Part shown: piece by piece, positions 23,728-32,215 of the stretch | How positions within the stretch are numbered: the first letter of the stretch is position 1 | Layout of the letters: every line of letters begins with the position of its first letter | DNA from: Chitinophaga eiseniae | GTDB lineage: Bacteria; Bacteroidota; Bacteroidia; Chitinophagales; Chitinophagaceae | Reading direction: 5' to 3' | Assembly: GCF_900167135.1 (NCBI RefSeq) | Contig: NZ_FUWZ01000001.1 | Location: 1,350,336 to 1,414,335, forward strand | DNA: 64,000 nt | Position numbers and translations under genes: made by a program | Notes under the pieces: model-generated | What the model was told of the DNA's origin: nothing | Database searches by the model: none | The model's input: only the letters and a program-made list of their open reading frames with translations

Positions 23728-25038
23728 TTAATCGTCAACAGATGGGCGTTTCCGCCTCCTTTTCTTCTTATGTTGTTCCGGTCCCTGAAAGTTGTATTCA
23801 GGTTGGAACAGTTGTTCTATAAGGTTGCCGGCCACACCTGCCGGTGATTTATCGGGGATAAGAGCTGTGTCCATCTTATGCAGGCTGTTATCAGGTGCTT
23901 GCCCGGTCTTCGCAGATGCAGCTTTTTCCGGGGTGGTGTTTTGCCGCTGCTGTGCGGCCTGAGAAGGGCGCTGGCCTTCCTGGTCAGGTGAAGCACATCT
24001 TTTTTGCAGGCCGACAGCGCTGTATTGTTTGCCCAGGTCGCTGCCGTTAAAGACACACCTGGTCCGGTGGTCAATAAAGGTGATACCGTAAAGCTGTCCG
24101 GCGGCGCTCTGCCTCCTGACGGTGGCAATGCCCTGTTTCTCCAGAGCAGCGATCAGCTGGGGCAGGGAGAGCTGCTTTTTTCCGGCAAGCGCCCAGTCTA
24201 TGGCCGTCTTCAGTCGCCCTGCGTGGCCTTCTTTTAGCGGCTGGTTTTTCTGAAACTGATTTTCCAAATAGGCCAACGTGGGTTTACTGTGAATGGAACT
24301 GGCTTTGATGGGAACGCCTACTTTGTTTCCCTGGGCATCCAGGACACGGTAGAGGAGCCCGCCTTTCTGAAAAACACGGGAATCCTCCTTTCCCCGGTCT
24401 GCTGCAACGTTATAGAGGCGCAGGATGGCATTTAGTTCCGGTAGAGAGCTGTATTTATAGGTCTTCAGTACAGCATCCAGCACATTGGTGATACCTCTTT
24501 TGGTTTCCACCTGGCCGTAAATCACCTTCTGCGCATTCACAGGCAGAATATCCTGATGCTGCCGCTGCTGGTCTTCGGCCCGCACAAGTCCGTAGCGTGA
24601 TTCGATGGCTTTGCGTGCTGGTTCTGACTTGTCCCTGCCGATATTATGCAACGGTATACGGCGGCCGTTTGCCTGTATGCAGGAAGTAACAATATGGATA
24701 TGAGGATGGCCGGCGTCAAAATGTTCGTAGACCAAATAGGGTTGTTTGCCAAAGCCAATGCGCTGCATATAGTCGTCTGCGATGCTGGCCAGCTTTTCAG
24801 GAGAGAAGGTTTCGGTCGGATGGAAGTTCAGGGAGATATGAACCGTTTTGTTTGTTGTCCGCTGGTTAAGTGCGTTGAGGTGCTGGAAGCGGTCCAGCTT
24901 ATCATAGAAATTCATATCCTCTTTTTCCTGCAGGAAATTACCAGCATGTATCAGCCGGGCGTTTCCTTCTTTCACTTTATTCTCGTTATAGTTGAGTACC
25001 CGCAGGATGCTTTTGGGTGTTTTTATTTTTGTGACCAT
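23728..25038 (-). CDS. Conjugative relaxase (MobP/MobB type)
   Basis: A 436-residue DNA-nicking relaxase. The N-terminus has the substrate-handling region (IKTPKSILRVLNYNENKV), and the metal-binding three-His motif is in YEHFDAGHPHIHIVTS (about 105-120). A Tyr-containing NFYDKLDRF segment lies upstream. The C-terminal third is Gln/Ala/Pro-rich and basic, ending KKKRRRKRP. It overlaps the accessory gene by 16 bp, with the predicted oriT just beyond. It would cut one strand at oriT and stay bound during transfer. Confidence 0.88.
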   Translation of the reverse strand: MVTKIKTPKSILRVLNYNENKVKEGNARLIHAGNFLQEKEDMNFYDKLDRFQHLNALNQRTTNKTVHISLNFHPTETFSPEKLASIADDYMQRIGFGKQPYLVYEHFDAGHPHIHIVTSCIQANGRRIPLHNIGRDKSEPARKAIESRYGLVRAEDQQRQHQDILPVNAQKVIYGQVETKRGITNVLDAVLKTYKYSSLPELNAILRLYNVAADRGKEDSRVFQKGGLLYRVLDAQGNKVGVPIKASSIHSKPTLAYLENQFQKNQPLKEGHAGRLKTAIDWALAGKKQLSLPQLIAALEKQGIATVRRQSAAGQLYGITFIDHRTRCVFNGSDLGKQYSAVGLQKRCASPDQEGQRPSQAAQQRQNTTPEKAASAKTGQAPDNSLHKMDTALIPDKSPAGVAGNLIEQLFQPEYNFQGPEQHKKKRRRKRPSVDD

Positions 25039-25406
25039 TGCTGATAGATTTGGTTCATACGCTGGTTTATCTCCGCTATCTTCTGTAACAGGTCCCGCTG
25101 CTGTCTTTCCTGTGAAAGAATCCAGACCAGGTATTCGGGTTGCTCACGCAGGGTATGCAGCTTTTTTACAGCCTGGTTAAAGTTGTTGCCGATGGCGCTT
25201 AGCTCATTTTTCATAGTGATCAGCTCTGCCAAAAGGTCATCAGCAGACTGATTACGGTGCTTCACCGTAACGGGTATACGAAGTAAAACTGCCCTGACAT
25301 ATTCACTTAACTTGCGACAGGTGGTTGCTTGAAAGAGCTGAAATATCTGCCGGTATTCAGCCGGCTTCACCCTTATGCTAATCCATTTTCTTTCCTTGAT
25401 GTCCAT
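25023..25406 (-). CDS. Relaxosome accessory protein (MobA/MobC-like)
   Basis: A 127-residue DNA-binding partner of the relaxase. The N-terminus WISIRVKPAEYRQIFQLFQATTCRKLSEYVRAVLL is a ribbon-helix-helix-like domain. The C-terminal part has the MobC pattern IGNNFNQAVKKLHTL and a coiled coil. I chose the ATG at 25406; the longer frame to 25541 would translate the inverted repeats of the predicted oriT and is less likely. Confidence 0.8.
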   Translation of the reverse strand: MDIKERKWISIRVKPAEYRQIFQLFQATTCRKLSEYVRAVLLRIPVTVKHRNQSADDLLAELITMKNELSAIGNNFNQAVKKLHTLREQPEYLVWILSQERQQRDLLQKIAEINQRMNQIYQQWSQK

Positions 25407-25485
25407 AAGTATCCTGTTCTTTTCTTGAAGAAATTCCGAGTTCCGAGGAATTGGGAGGTATACCGCTGCCGACTTTGGAGGCGTG

Positions 25486-25524
25486 CGGCGAGATTCCGTT
25501 GTGCAACAACGGTACATCTCGCCG
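25486..25524. other. oriT: Predicted oriT: nested 39-bp inverted repeat
   Basis: CGGCGAGAT (25486-25494) pairs perfectly with ATCTCGCCG (25516-25524). Inside it CCGTTGT (25496-25502) pairs with ACAACGG (25506-25512) around GCA. Further toward the gene lie a direct TTCCGAG repeat (25434-25447) and an AATTCC/GGAATT dyad (about 25432-25452). The site is 80 bp upstream of the relaxosome gene, where transfer origins of this class lie. The nick position cannot be read. Confidence 0.6.
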
Positions 25525-25960
25525 GGTGCGATCATAGGCACCCTGCCTCGTCTTCCGGAAGTACTGGTAGTCTTGCAGGGCAGCTATCCGCTGTCTGATA
25601 GAGATATGGAGGTAGGCTGCCTGGTGGATGGTATCGAACGGCTCTGCCACCCCCTGAAAAAAACTGCCGGGAAGAAAACGGCGGCCGGGAGTATGCAATA
25701 AGATAACCGGGTGGGTCTTCGTCCTAAAATCAGGCACTGTAAAGATGGCAGTAGGACTATATAAGAGCTGGCCTCGTCTGTGGTCTGGTATCGTTTTACT
25801 GATCATCATAGGTCATCAATTTCAATTTTCACCAATCAGTATATTCTTTGCAAAGCTACTGTTGCACAAGGTGCCGGAGATCACCTGTGTCAATTCTATA
25901 CAGGCTACCAATGCAGCTTTCCGTTAGTTTTGTAACAGATTTTGTTCACTAAAATGATAT

Positions 25961-26326
25961 GTGATGGATGGAAATGTGCAAACCTTTAATGAGGCGATAG
26001 CCGCCGGTCGTGAACCACGTGACTACCTGTTTGACACCGCCCAGCTACCTACCGGTACAGTTCAGGCTTTCCTCGATTTTAAGATATGGACGAAGAGCGG
26101 CGCAGGCATTACCTGTTTTTTCCGGGAAGAAAAAACGGGTAAAAAATTTCGGCTGACTGTCTTCCGGCGCAAGGATACAGAAGAATACAAGCTGGCCGAC
26201 GGGAAAATTGATTTTACGATATGTCGCCTGAACATCCTATATCAACTCACCTCGGACAAAAACAGTAACGGTAATGTGGTACTGCGACAGGCAGAAATGG
26301 TAGCTACCGCAGCGGATGGCGTATAA
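25961..26326 (+). CDS. Hypothetical protein of the conjugative element
   Basis: A 121-residue soluble protein with no recognised domain. It contains GTVQAFLDFKIWTKSGAGITCFFREEKTGKKFRLTVFRR, predicted beta-rich and basic, which could suit nucleic-acid or protein binding. It is transcribed divergently from the mob genes and ends at its own terminator (26389-26413). Start at 25961 or the next Met codon. Confidence 0.6.
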   Translation: MMDGNVQTFNEAIAAGREPRDYLFDTAQLPTGTVQAFLDFKIWTKSGAGITCFFREEKTGKKFRLTVFRRKDTEEYKLADGKIDFTICRLNILYQLTSDKNSNGNVVLRQAEMVATAADGV

Positions 26327-26388
26327 GTAGGGAGCCATTGGCTTCAGGGGATAAATAGGTTTCGTAGTTTCAGTTGTAGATATAGTAG

Positions 26389-26413
26389 TCCGGGCATTTT
26401 TGCCCGGATTTTT
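26389..26413 (+). terminator. Intrinsic terminator
   Basis: TCCGGGC (26389-26395) pairs with GCCCGGA (26402-26408), then TTTTT. It ends the 25961 gene. Confidence 0.85.
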
Positions 26414-26450
26414 ATGCCCTCAGGAATACCTATATCGAAATATGCGACCC

Positions 26451-27887
26451 TTAAATATTTTTACTTTCAGGACGTTGGTCGCTAAAAGAATGTTGCTGTT
26501 CGAAAGACAGAATGAAATCTCTGGTGCTGATTTCGCCCGTGAACCAACTACAAAATAACTTATATCTTTCAACAATGGACTTTTGATCGTCGCCGTGTCC
26601 AATCTGTATTCTAGGGAACCAGTCATCGGGCGCTAATTTTTTTTCCAGTACTATCTTAGTTGAAGCACTCGAGAGCCTTTGAAAGTCCAAAATGGACGAT
26701 TTTTTTGCATAGTAGTCCACATCCAAATAGTCAAAAAGGTGCGATAAAAATGCAGCAGTCTGTATATCTCGCCCTCGGCTATCACTAACAGAAAATAATA
26801 TCGGAAGCAAATTACCCGGAGCTTGTTCCTGCCCCAATCTATCGTACTGCGTCCATAGACAGTACTTACCCATTACACAGACGCTGCTAATTTCGTGAGT
26901 AAGATACAGGATATCCCGTGTTGTATTGGCCTTCAGTTTATCGTTGTAGTAGGGCTTGTTATAAAAATCATCAATGTTTTTTGCGATTGTTGATGATTGA
27001 ACGTAATCAGTGTCGAAAGCAAATAAACCGGTGAATATTGGTAGTTTTGTGCTCCGAAAACCTGGCAGGGAGATCTCATGGAACATTTCCAGTGTCTCAA
27101 AGAGCGTAGTGGAATCTAAAGTAGTTTTGACTTCGATTACAGCTCTAACCGCTTCTTGTTGGATTACGACAAGATTTCCTTCATTGAAGGCTATAGGGAA
27201 ATTTTGAGAATCATAAATAATGATATCCAATTGGCGGGAAAATCCCTGAATAAAGCCAGTTGCGATCGAAAACTTTAACGGTAGGTGTTTTTTTAGGAGA
27301 TCACGTAACAGCAGTTCACGGTAATTACCAACAGTCTGGTTGTGCGATACAAGAAGATTAATCTTATTGCTTTTAATTTTCAATTCATCTGCTAATGAAC
27401 AATTATAAATGATATTATTTTCTACTTTTTTTCTCAAATCAGAAAAGGTTAAATATTCTCCCGACTCTAGTCGCTTATATTTATAAAATAGGCTGTTACC
27501 TGCGCATGCTTTGAGTATTAATGTTGCATCCGCCGCGTCAATGCCTTCATTTGACGTGAGATGTGCTTCAATATCTCCAATGAGTGCGGTGAATCCATTT
27601 CTTTCTAGAAGCAGATCATCTATTAGCGTTGTGATTTTTCTGTAAAGCTCATAAAAAGGTGTTAGCTCGTCGCGATGCTTTCGTATACCTAAAAAAGCTG
27701 GGAAAAATGGCTTCGGATAGTCATTCACCGGCTTTTTGACGGGTTTCGCCGTTTCAGAGTCCAGATACCAGCCAAAGAGTTTATCATTTTCTTCCTCGTT
27801 TTTATAGGCTTGGATAATCCTGGCATTTTCATAGGTATCGCCAGCTATAAAAAGATCGCCCGGTTTGGGATAGAAGGTGAGTTGCAT
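26451..27887 (-). CDS. Putative PD-(D/E)xK nuclease, DUF6602-like
   Basis: A 478-residue protein. Residues 186-258 carry the DUF6602 pattern: VGNYRELLLRDLLKKHLP (E191), TGFIQG, SRQLDIIIYD (D221) and AVRAVIEVKTTL (E252, K254), i.e. E...D...ExK as in restriction-type nucleases. The first 180 residues look like a separate, helical domain; the C-terminal part is unassigned. It stands alone, low-GC, between mobilisation and ssb modules, as cargo. A role in defence or inter-element competition is inferred. Confidence 0.65.
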   Translation of the reverse strand: MQLTFYPKPGDLFIAGDTYENARIIQAYKNEEENDKLFGWYLDSETAKPVKKPVNDYPKPFFPAFLGIRKHRDELTPFYELYRKITTLIDDLLLERNGFTALIGDIEAHLTSNEGIDAADATLILKACAGNSLFYKYKRLESGEYLTFSDLRKKVENNIIYNCSLADELKIKSNKINLLVSHNQTVGNYRELLLRDLLKKHLPLKFSIATGFIQGFSRQLDIIIYDSQNFPIAFNEGNLVVIQQEAVRAVIEVKTTLDSTTLFETLEMFHEISLPGFRSTKLPIFTGLFAFDTDYVQSSTIAKNIDDFYNKPYYNDKLKANTTRDILYLTHEISSVCVMGKYCLWTQYDRLGQEQAPGNLLPILFSVSDSRGRDIQTAAFLSHLFDYLDVDYYAKKSSILDFQRLSSASTKIVLEKKLAPDDWFPRIQIGHGDDQKSIVERYKLFCSWFTGEISTRDFILSFEQQHSFSDQRPESKNI

Positions 27888-28029
27888 TTTTGGGAATTAT
27901 TTAATTGACTATTCTAAATTAACAAACAGTCGGTTTTTTTGAAATTATTTTTAGCCAAATAAAATTTGCTTTGGTTAATTGCATTGAGAAATGAAGATTT
28001 AGCGGAGCATACCTTTCCAATATCCACAA

Positions 28030-28060
28030 CGGCCTGTCCCGAAGGGCAGGCCGTTTTTTT
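28030..28060 (+). terminator. Orphan strong terminator on the plus strand
   Basis: CGGCCTG (28030-28036) and CAGGCCG (28047-28053) pair, with an inner CC/GG and a GAA-type loop, followed by seven T. No plus-strand protein gene ends before it (the neighbours run leftward), so it may end a small RNA starting in the 27,890-27,990 region. Confidence 0.7.
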
Positions 28061-28106
28061 AAGCAAAAAACCACTTCATCCCTGGTTGTAAGGATGGAGA
28101 AAAAGA

Positions 28107-28131
28107 ATACAGGGGGCTAGGCCCCCGTATC
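28107..28131 (-). terminator. Terminator of the ssb/DUF932 operon
   Basis: ATACxGGGGG pairs with CCCCCGTAT around CTAG. On the minus strand it is followed by TTCTTTTTC. It lies 8 bp past the DUF932 stop. Confidence 0.75.
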
Positions 28132-28138
28132 AGGTGTA

Positions 28139-29218
28139 CTAATTCAATATCAAACCATCAGCGCCCTTGCTGGCGAAGGTTTCGCAAAGATTAAAGGCGC
28201 TTTGTGTGCGCAGCTGTGCGGTGCCGTTCATAATGGAATTTAGTTTCAGTTCCTGCGTTTTATAGGTACGCACGTTCTGAAAGTACCCGCTGACGGCGTT
28301 ATAGGTGCCAAAGAGGGTGCCGCGTGTGGTGTCGGTCTGCTGGGTGCTGTCGCTCATAGCATATTCGTAAGCCCGTTCCACGATGTTGTTAAAGGCGGTG
28401 GAAAGCTCGTCCATTTTACCGGCCTGTATGTTTTGTAACACCTCTTTGTTGGGTACCATTGCCAGCTGAATCAGTTTTTTTACTTCCGGGTCTGATATAC
28501 GCACTTTTGCCCAGGTGTTAAAAATATCCTCCAGCTGTGCGGATAGCTTATTGGCAAGGCCCATTACTTTGTGTGCCTGCGCCAGCCGTTCCTTTGCATT
28601 GGCGGTATGGCGAATTTTAACACTGTTGGAGTGGCGGCGCATAGCAGCGTTTAAGGTGTTATTGCAGACTATGCGGATAGGTGTAAAGGCTGCGGTAATG
28701 CTACCCATGCCATTGTGTGAGGTCGTAAGAAACAGGTACTGTTCTATCAGGTCATCTTTCCCCACTTTAATATAATCCGGTAGTTTGGCGGTGATAAATA
28801 TCCGTTCACCTTGTCCCAGCGCGCCGGCGGTTTCATAAAATATGCCGTCGCCGCCAACAATGGAATCAAAGAAAGTAAAGGCGTCTGCGTTCTGTACTAC
28901 CTGATAATCTTTTCCCACTACACCTAACACGGTGTCCGTGTCGGTGCGAACGGTGGCGCAATAGCCGGGCACGTCTATTTCCGGGATGATAATATCAAAA
29001 TTGTTGTCCTGATCTTTTAGGCTGTTTACCTGGTTTTCTGTATCGTAGGTAAACAGAGGACGTTTTTCTACTTTATAATCCAGTCCGGCAAAACGGATAG
29101 CCTCGGCGCTGGTGGGATAGCTTTCCACGATCTGGCCCAATCCGTGCCATGCCTTTTGTTGTACAGAAAAGAAACTATATTGTCCGGTCTGTTCGTTGAA
29201 ATGAATATTATGTGCCAT
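28139..29218 (-). CDS. DUF932 phage/plasmid-type protein
   Basis: A 359-residue protein of the DUF932 (phage/plasmid-like TIGR03299) family: AWHGLGQIVESYPTSAEAIRFAGLDYKVEKRP near the N-terminus, LGVVGKDYQVVQNADAFTFFD, and TPIRIVCNNTLNAAM in the middle. The family is widespread on plasmids, phages and conjugative elements; no activity is established. I took the ATG at 29218 (MAHNIHF); a start at 29290 is possible, while the longest frame would overlap ssb. Same direction as ssb and likely cotranscribed. Confidence 0.85.
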   Translation of the reverse strand: MAHNIHFNEQTGQYSFFSVQQKAWHGLGQIVESYPTSAEAIRFAGLDYKVEKRPLFTYDTENQVNSLKDQDNNFDIIIPEIDVPGYCATVRTDTDTVLGVVGKDYQVVQNADAFTFFDSIVGGDGIFYETAGALGQGERIFITAKLPDYIKVGKDDLIEQYLFLTTSHNGMGSITAAFTPIRIVCNNTLNAAMRRHSNSVKIRHTANAKERLAQAHKVMGLANKLSAQLEDIFNTWAKVRISDPEVKKLIQLAMVPNKEVLQNIQAGKMDELSTAFNNIVERAYEYAMSDSTQQTDTTRGTLFGTYNAVSGYFQNVRTYKTQELKLNSIMNGTAQLRTQSAFNLCETFASKGADGLILN

Positions 29219-29333
29219 AAAATACCCCAGTGTTGATTTATTGGCCGCAGGTGGGGACGCTGCGGTATAAGGTGAAATAAATGATGTCATACGGAAGGGG
29301 GTACACGCCCGGATACCGGGCGGGTACCGGGAA

Positions 29334-29705
29334 TTAAAAGGGCAGATCATCTGCCACGGATGCAGAAACGGCGGTACTTGCTGCCGCTGGTGGCGCACTC
29401 TTTACCGGATGAATTTTTACCGTGTTTACATGCAGGGTAATTTTTGCGCGTGGTTCTCCTGCTACCGAGTAAGCAGCAACGCCGAGCCTGCCGCCCAGCT
29501 GCACCAGTGCGCCCTTTTTCAGGCGGTCGGCTACTTTGGTGCTAATCCAGTACGCGCAGGAAATGAAGGTGGTGAGCTTCTTTGTTTCTGTGCTGCCCTT
29601 TGGCCGGTAGTAGTCATTAATGGCGATATTAAAATTTACTACCTGCCTATCTCCTGAAATAGTGGCTACTGTTGCGTCTGCGGTTAATCTTCCAATGATT
29701 TCCAT
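29334..29705 (-). CDS. ssb: Single-stranded DNA-binding protein
   Basis: A 123-residue OB-fold SSB. It has MEIIGRLTADATV, the strand VVNFNIAINDYYRPKG...TTFISCAYW, GALVQLGGRL, and the acidic C-terminal tip DDLPF that binds replication proteins. It is shorter than housekeeping SSBs, as usual for mobile-element copies. It would coat the transferred strand after conjugation. It heads the genes leading to DUF932. Confidence 0.9.
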   Translation of the reverse strand: MEIIGRLTADATVATISGDRQVVNFNIAINDYYRPKGSTETKKLTTFISCAYWISTKVADRLKKGALVQLGGRLGVAAYSVAGEPRAKITLHVNTVKIHPVKSAPPAAASTAVSASVADDLPF

Positions 29706-29744
29706 AACAAATAATTTTGAAGGTGAGTAAATGAGGTACCCGGC

Positions 29745-29951
29745 TCAATCGACTAAAAGCGTAAGCTGTTCCGGGTTTACACGGTTGGCATAACTGGAAT
29801 GACTATGTTTTTTTACCAGAAACCAAACGGTAATGTCTTCGTTTAACAGAATGGCCCATGCGGAAAAAAGGGCTTTGGAACGTGTTACACGTCGCTGGCG
29901 TTGTATCCGCCATGAAAGCCGCATCAGTCGGGAAAGATGGCTTTGTTGCAT
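29745..29951 (-). CDS. Small basic element-associated protein
   Basis: A 68-residue basic protein: SRLMRLSWRIQRQRRVTRSKALFSAWAILLNEDITVWFLVKKHS. I believe similar short proteins occur beside ssb in Bacteroidetes conjugative elements, but I cannot name the family. Strongly Arg-rich at the N-terminus, so nucleic-acid binding is plausible. It precedes ssb by 39 bp in the same direction. Confidence 0.55.
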   Translation of the reverse strand: MQQSHLSRLMRLSWRIQRQRRVTRSKALFSAWAILLNEDITVWFLVKKHSHSSYANRVNPEQLTLLVD

Positions 29952-30239
29952 AATCGCTATTTTTTATGGTGAGTAATCTTGTATGCTCGGCATCCCGCCT
30001 CGCATTCACCCGTAGCGACCAGCCAGTGGGCCGTGAAGGAAGGAGAAAGTTTGAGGAAAAAAAATACGACCGCGGCCACTGAAAAATCATCATGTACGTG
30101 GTGGAGATTATTTTTGCTCAACCGCAGGCCAGCCGCAGCGCAGCGGAGGCGCAGACTTTCGTATGAGCTGAACGGCACCCTAATTTTCGGAGGGAAGAAT
30201 CAGTAAGTATCCCTTTCTTCAGAAAAGGTTAATGGGTAG
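29952..30239. other. GC-rich gap; possible small gene on minus strand
   Basis: About 290 bp, more GC-rich than either flank, with short repeats around CCGCAG/CGCAGCG. A 73-codon minus-strand frame (29957-30178) abuts the small basic gene and could belong to the ssb operon, but its sequence is not clearly protein-like and a plus-strand frame overlaps it. I call it unresolved; it probably holds the ssb-operon promoter. Confidence 0.35.
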
Positions 30240-30350
30240 ATGGAAGATGAACGGAGCGTCGCAACGGCTGTCACATGGGTTTACACCCTGCAGGTTCAAA
30301 AAAAACCTTGCTTTCGCGGTGGATCTTTGGAATCGAAGGAAAGTCAAGTT

Positions 30351-30920
30351 ATGAGTTTATTGTTTAAATTGCTGGATAGAAATGTATTTTTGGGGCAGGC
30401 AGCAACCATAGTAGTGCATGTATTCAACGCTATATGTTTTAGTTTACTTGCCGGTACAGACCCTTTTTACAGAGAATATCTCGAACGACCTACATATATG
30501 CTAAAATCCAAAAGAGAAAGATTGATCGATGAGATTTGTGAAAATGTACAACTACAGCGATATCGCACAATAGTTAATGAAATTGTGAATATGATTGAAG
30601 CTGATGGTTGTAAGGTTTACACGGATTACTCCCGCACTGCATCGTCTTATTTATCAACTACAGAGCAACCTATTATTAGAATAAGCCTTTTAGGAGTGGA
30701 TAAACCGTTAAGGGTGATTTGGCGATTGTTGCATGAATATGGGCATCACCTCTCTGGCCCGAGGAAAGCAGAGGATACCGACATAAGCCGTGAAGAACTG
30801 GCATGGAAATATGCCGAAGCTACGTTGCGGAAATACCCTGCACTATTGGAAATGAAAATGGAGTTTAAAGAATGCAAAGATCATGATTTAGGAACATACT
30901 ATGCAAAGTATGCAAAATAA
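30351..30920 (+). CDS. Zincin-like metallopeptidase (ImmA/IrrE-like), no HTH
   Basis: A ~189-residue protein with HEYGHH (IWRLLHEYGHHLSG) near residue 127, the zinc site of gluzincin-type proteases, and a following EELAWKYAEATLRKYP helix that may provide the third ligand (Glu). It lacks the XRE domain typical of ImmA fusions. I chose the ATG at 30351 (MSLLFKLLDRN); earlier ATG at 30240 and later ATG near 30498 are possible. A PIN-domain gene follows after 52 bp in the same direction, so the two form a pair. Confidence 0.65.
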   Translation: MSLLFKLLDRNVFLGQAATIVVHVFNAICFSLLAGTDPFYREYLERPTYMLKSKRERLIDEICENVQLQRYRTIVNEIVNMIEADGCKVYTDYSRTASSYLSTTEQPIIRISLLGVDKPLRVIWRLLHEYGHHLSGPRKAEDTDISREELAWKYAEATLRKYPALLEMKMEFKECKDHDLGTYYAKYAK

Positions 30921-30972
30921 GAGAATGTACATGTGCATTTAAAAATTCGTTTAATTAGGAAATTGTGAGAAT

Positions 30973-32124
30973 ATGGTGAATTTAATACTAGATACAAATC
31001 AATGGGTTTATCTGGCCAATGCGTTAGACCCACACACTAATCACCTGCAGCCTGGTCATCACTTCAAACTACTACAAAAGATATTGGAGATGGTGGAAGC
31101 GCAGGAAATCACTTTATGGAAGACTGACTTAGTACTGGTGGAATGGAATCGGAATAAGGAGCATGCGTATGATCTAACCAAAAAACTCAAGAATCAGCGA
31201 ACAGATGCTATTACCAAAATGAAGAAGTTGAATGAGGATTTAGGAAAGGATGCCGATACGCACGTTGATTGGCTAATTGATGCAATTAAAAAACATTATA
31301 CTGCACTGATCAAACAAAATAAGGAACATATTGCGAAGGTTGAATTTCTAGTTTCCAGTGCACGAACCTTTTTTATACGTGACAAGGTTTATTCTGAGGT
31401 GACCAGGTGGGCTATTGAAAAGAAAGCTCCTTTCAGAGGAGACAAAAGCAACAGCAATGCCGATGCCGCAATCCTATTTGGAGCAATAGACTATTTCAAC
31501 CGTATGCGAACAAATGATGAGCCTCCACCTGCAACTGCGTTTGTTTCTGCTAATATCCGCGATTATTGTAGCACGGCGCAGGGTAAAACTCAGACGATTC
31601 ATGAAGATCTTCAGGATAAGCTCGAAGAAATTGGAATGCAGTTTTTTGTAAGCCTCCCCCAGGCTTTACAACACATAAACGATTCCTTAATGCCGAAAGA
31701 CGAATGGGAGGAGATAGACCGATTATTTAACAGGCGCTTTGGAGAAATGAAGTGTATGAGTTGTAGTCCCAATGACAGTTTTGCTTTAGACGCTTGTGTA
31801 GGGTTTCGTGAACCTGTCATCATTTTTCCAGCGGATTACACGGAGGCTCAAAACGAGGATGAACAGGAGGAAATAGGCGGAAAGGAAGTATCTGGAAACA
31901 TAGACAGCGCCGTTATCCAAATTGGCTTTTGTGGAAGCTGTAGTATTGCGCATATCAGATGTGCCTGCGGAAATGTGCTTTGCGCAGAAGATAAAGAAGA
32001 TGAATTGCTCACCTGTAGAGAATGTGAAAGAAAGTATTCGCTTGATTATGATTTTGATTCCTCTGAATTGGATACTGTATGGTTGGTGGTAGATAATGAA
32101 AATACCGGCGAAGAGGATGAATGA
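30973..32124 (+). CDS. PIN-domain protein with C-terminal zinc ribbons
   Basis: A 383-residue protein. The N-terminal PIN domain starts LILDTNQWVYLAN (D7), has LVEWNRNKEHAYD (Glu), SNADAAILFGAIDYF (Asp) and ATAFVSANIRDYC (Asp), a complete acidic site. The C-terminal third has cysteine clusters (MKCMSC, FCGSC, CACGNVLC, CREC) that would form one or two zinc ribbons, an uncommon addition, and an acidic tail. A metallopeptidase lies directly upstream. Together they resemble protease-regulated toxin pairs, but the antitoxin role of the peptidase is inference. Confidence 0.75.
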   Translation: MVNLILDTNQWVYLANALDPHTNHLQPGHHFKLLQKILEMVEAQEITLWKTDLVLVEWNRNKEHAYDLTKKLKNQRTDAITKMKKLNEDLGKDADTHVDWLIDAIKKHYTALIKQNKEHIAKVEFLVSSARTFFIRDKVYSEVTRWAIEKKAPFRGDKSNSNADAAILFGAIDYFNRMRTNDEPPPATAFVSANIRDYCSTAQGKTQTIHEDLQDKLEEIGMQFFVSLPQALQHINDSLMPKDEWEEIDRLFNRRFGEMKCMSCSPNDSFALDACVGFREPVIIFPADYTEAQNEDEQEEIGGKEVSGNIDSAVIQIGFCGSCSIAHIRCACGNVLCAEDKEDELLTCRECERKYSLDYDFDSSELDTVWLVVDNENTGEEDE

Positions 32125-32215
32125 GTTGGTATGAAGAGTAGAACTGCCATAAGCCCACCAACTGTTGCCCAGGTAAATGCTGTCATTAAAATTAATAACT
32201 GGGCTGGTCATGAGA

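Noticed and set aside
25378..25809. 143-codon frame on the minus strand over the oriT region
   Set aside because: It is a by-product of the inverted repeats; the relaxosome gene in another frame has motif support.
29979..30206. 75-codon plus-strand frame
   Set aside because: Low-complexity, overlaps a competing minus frame, and has no domain; reported only as an unresolved gap.
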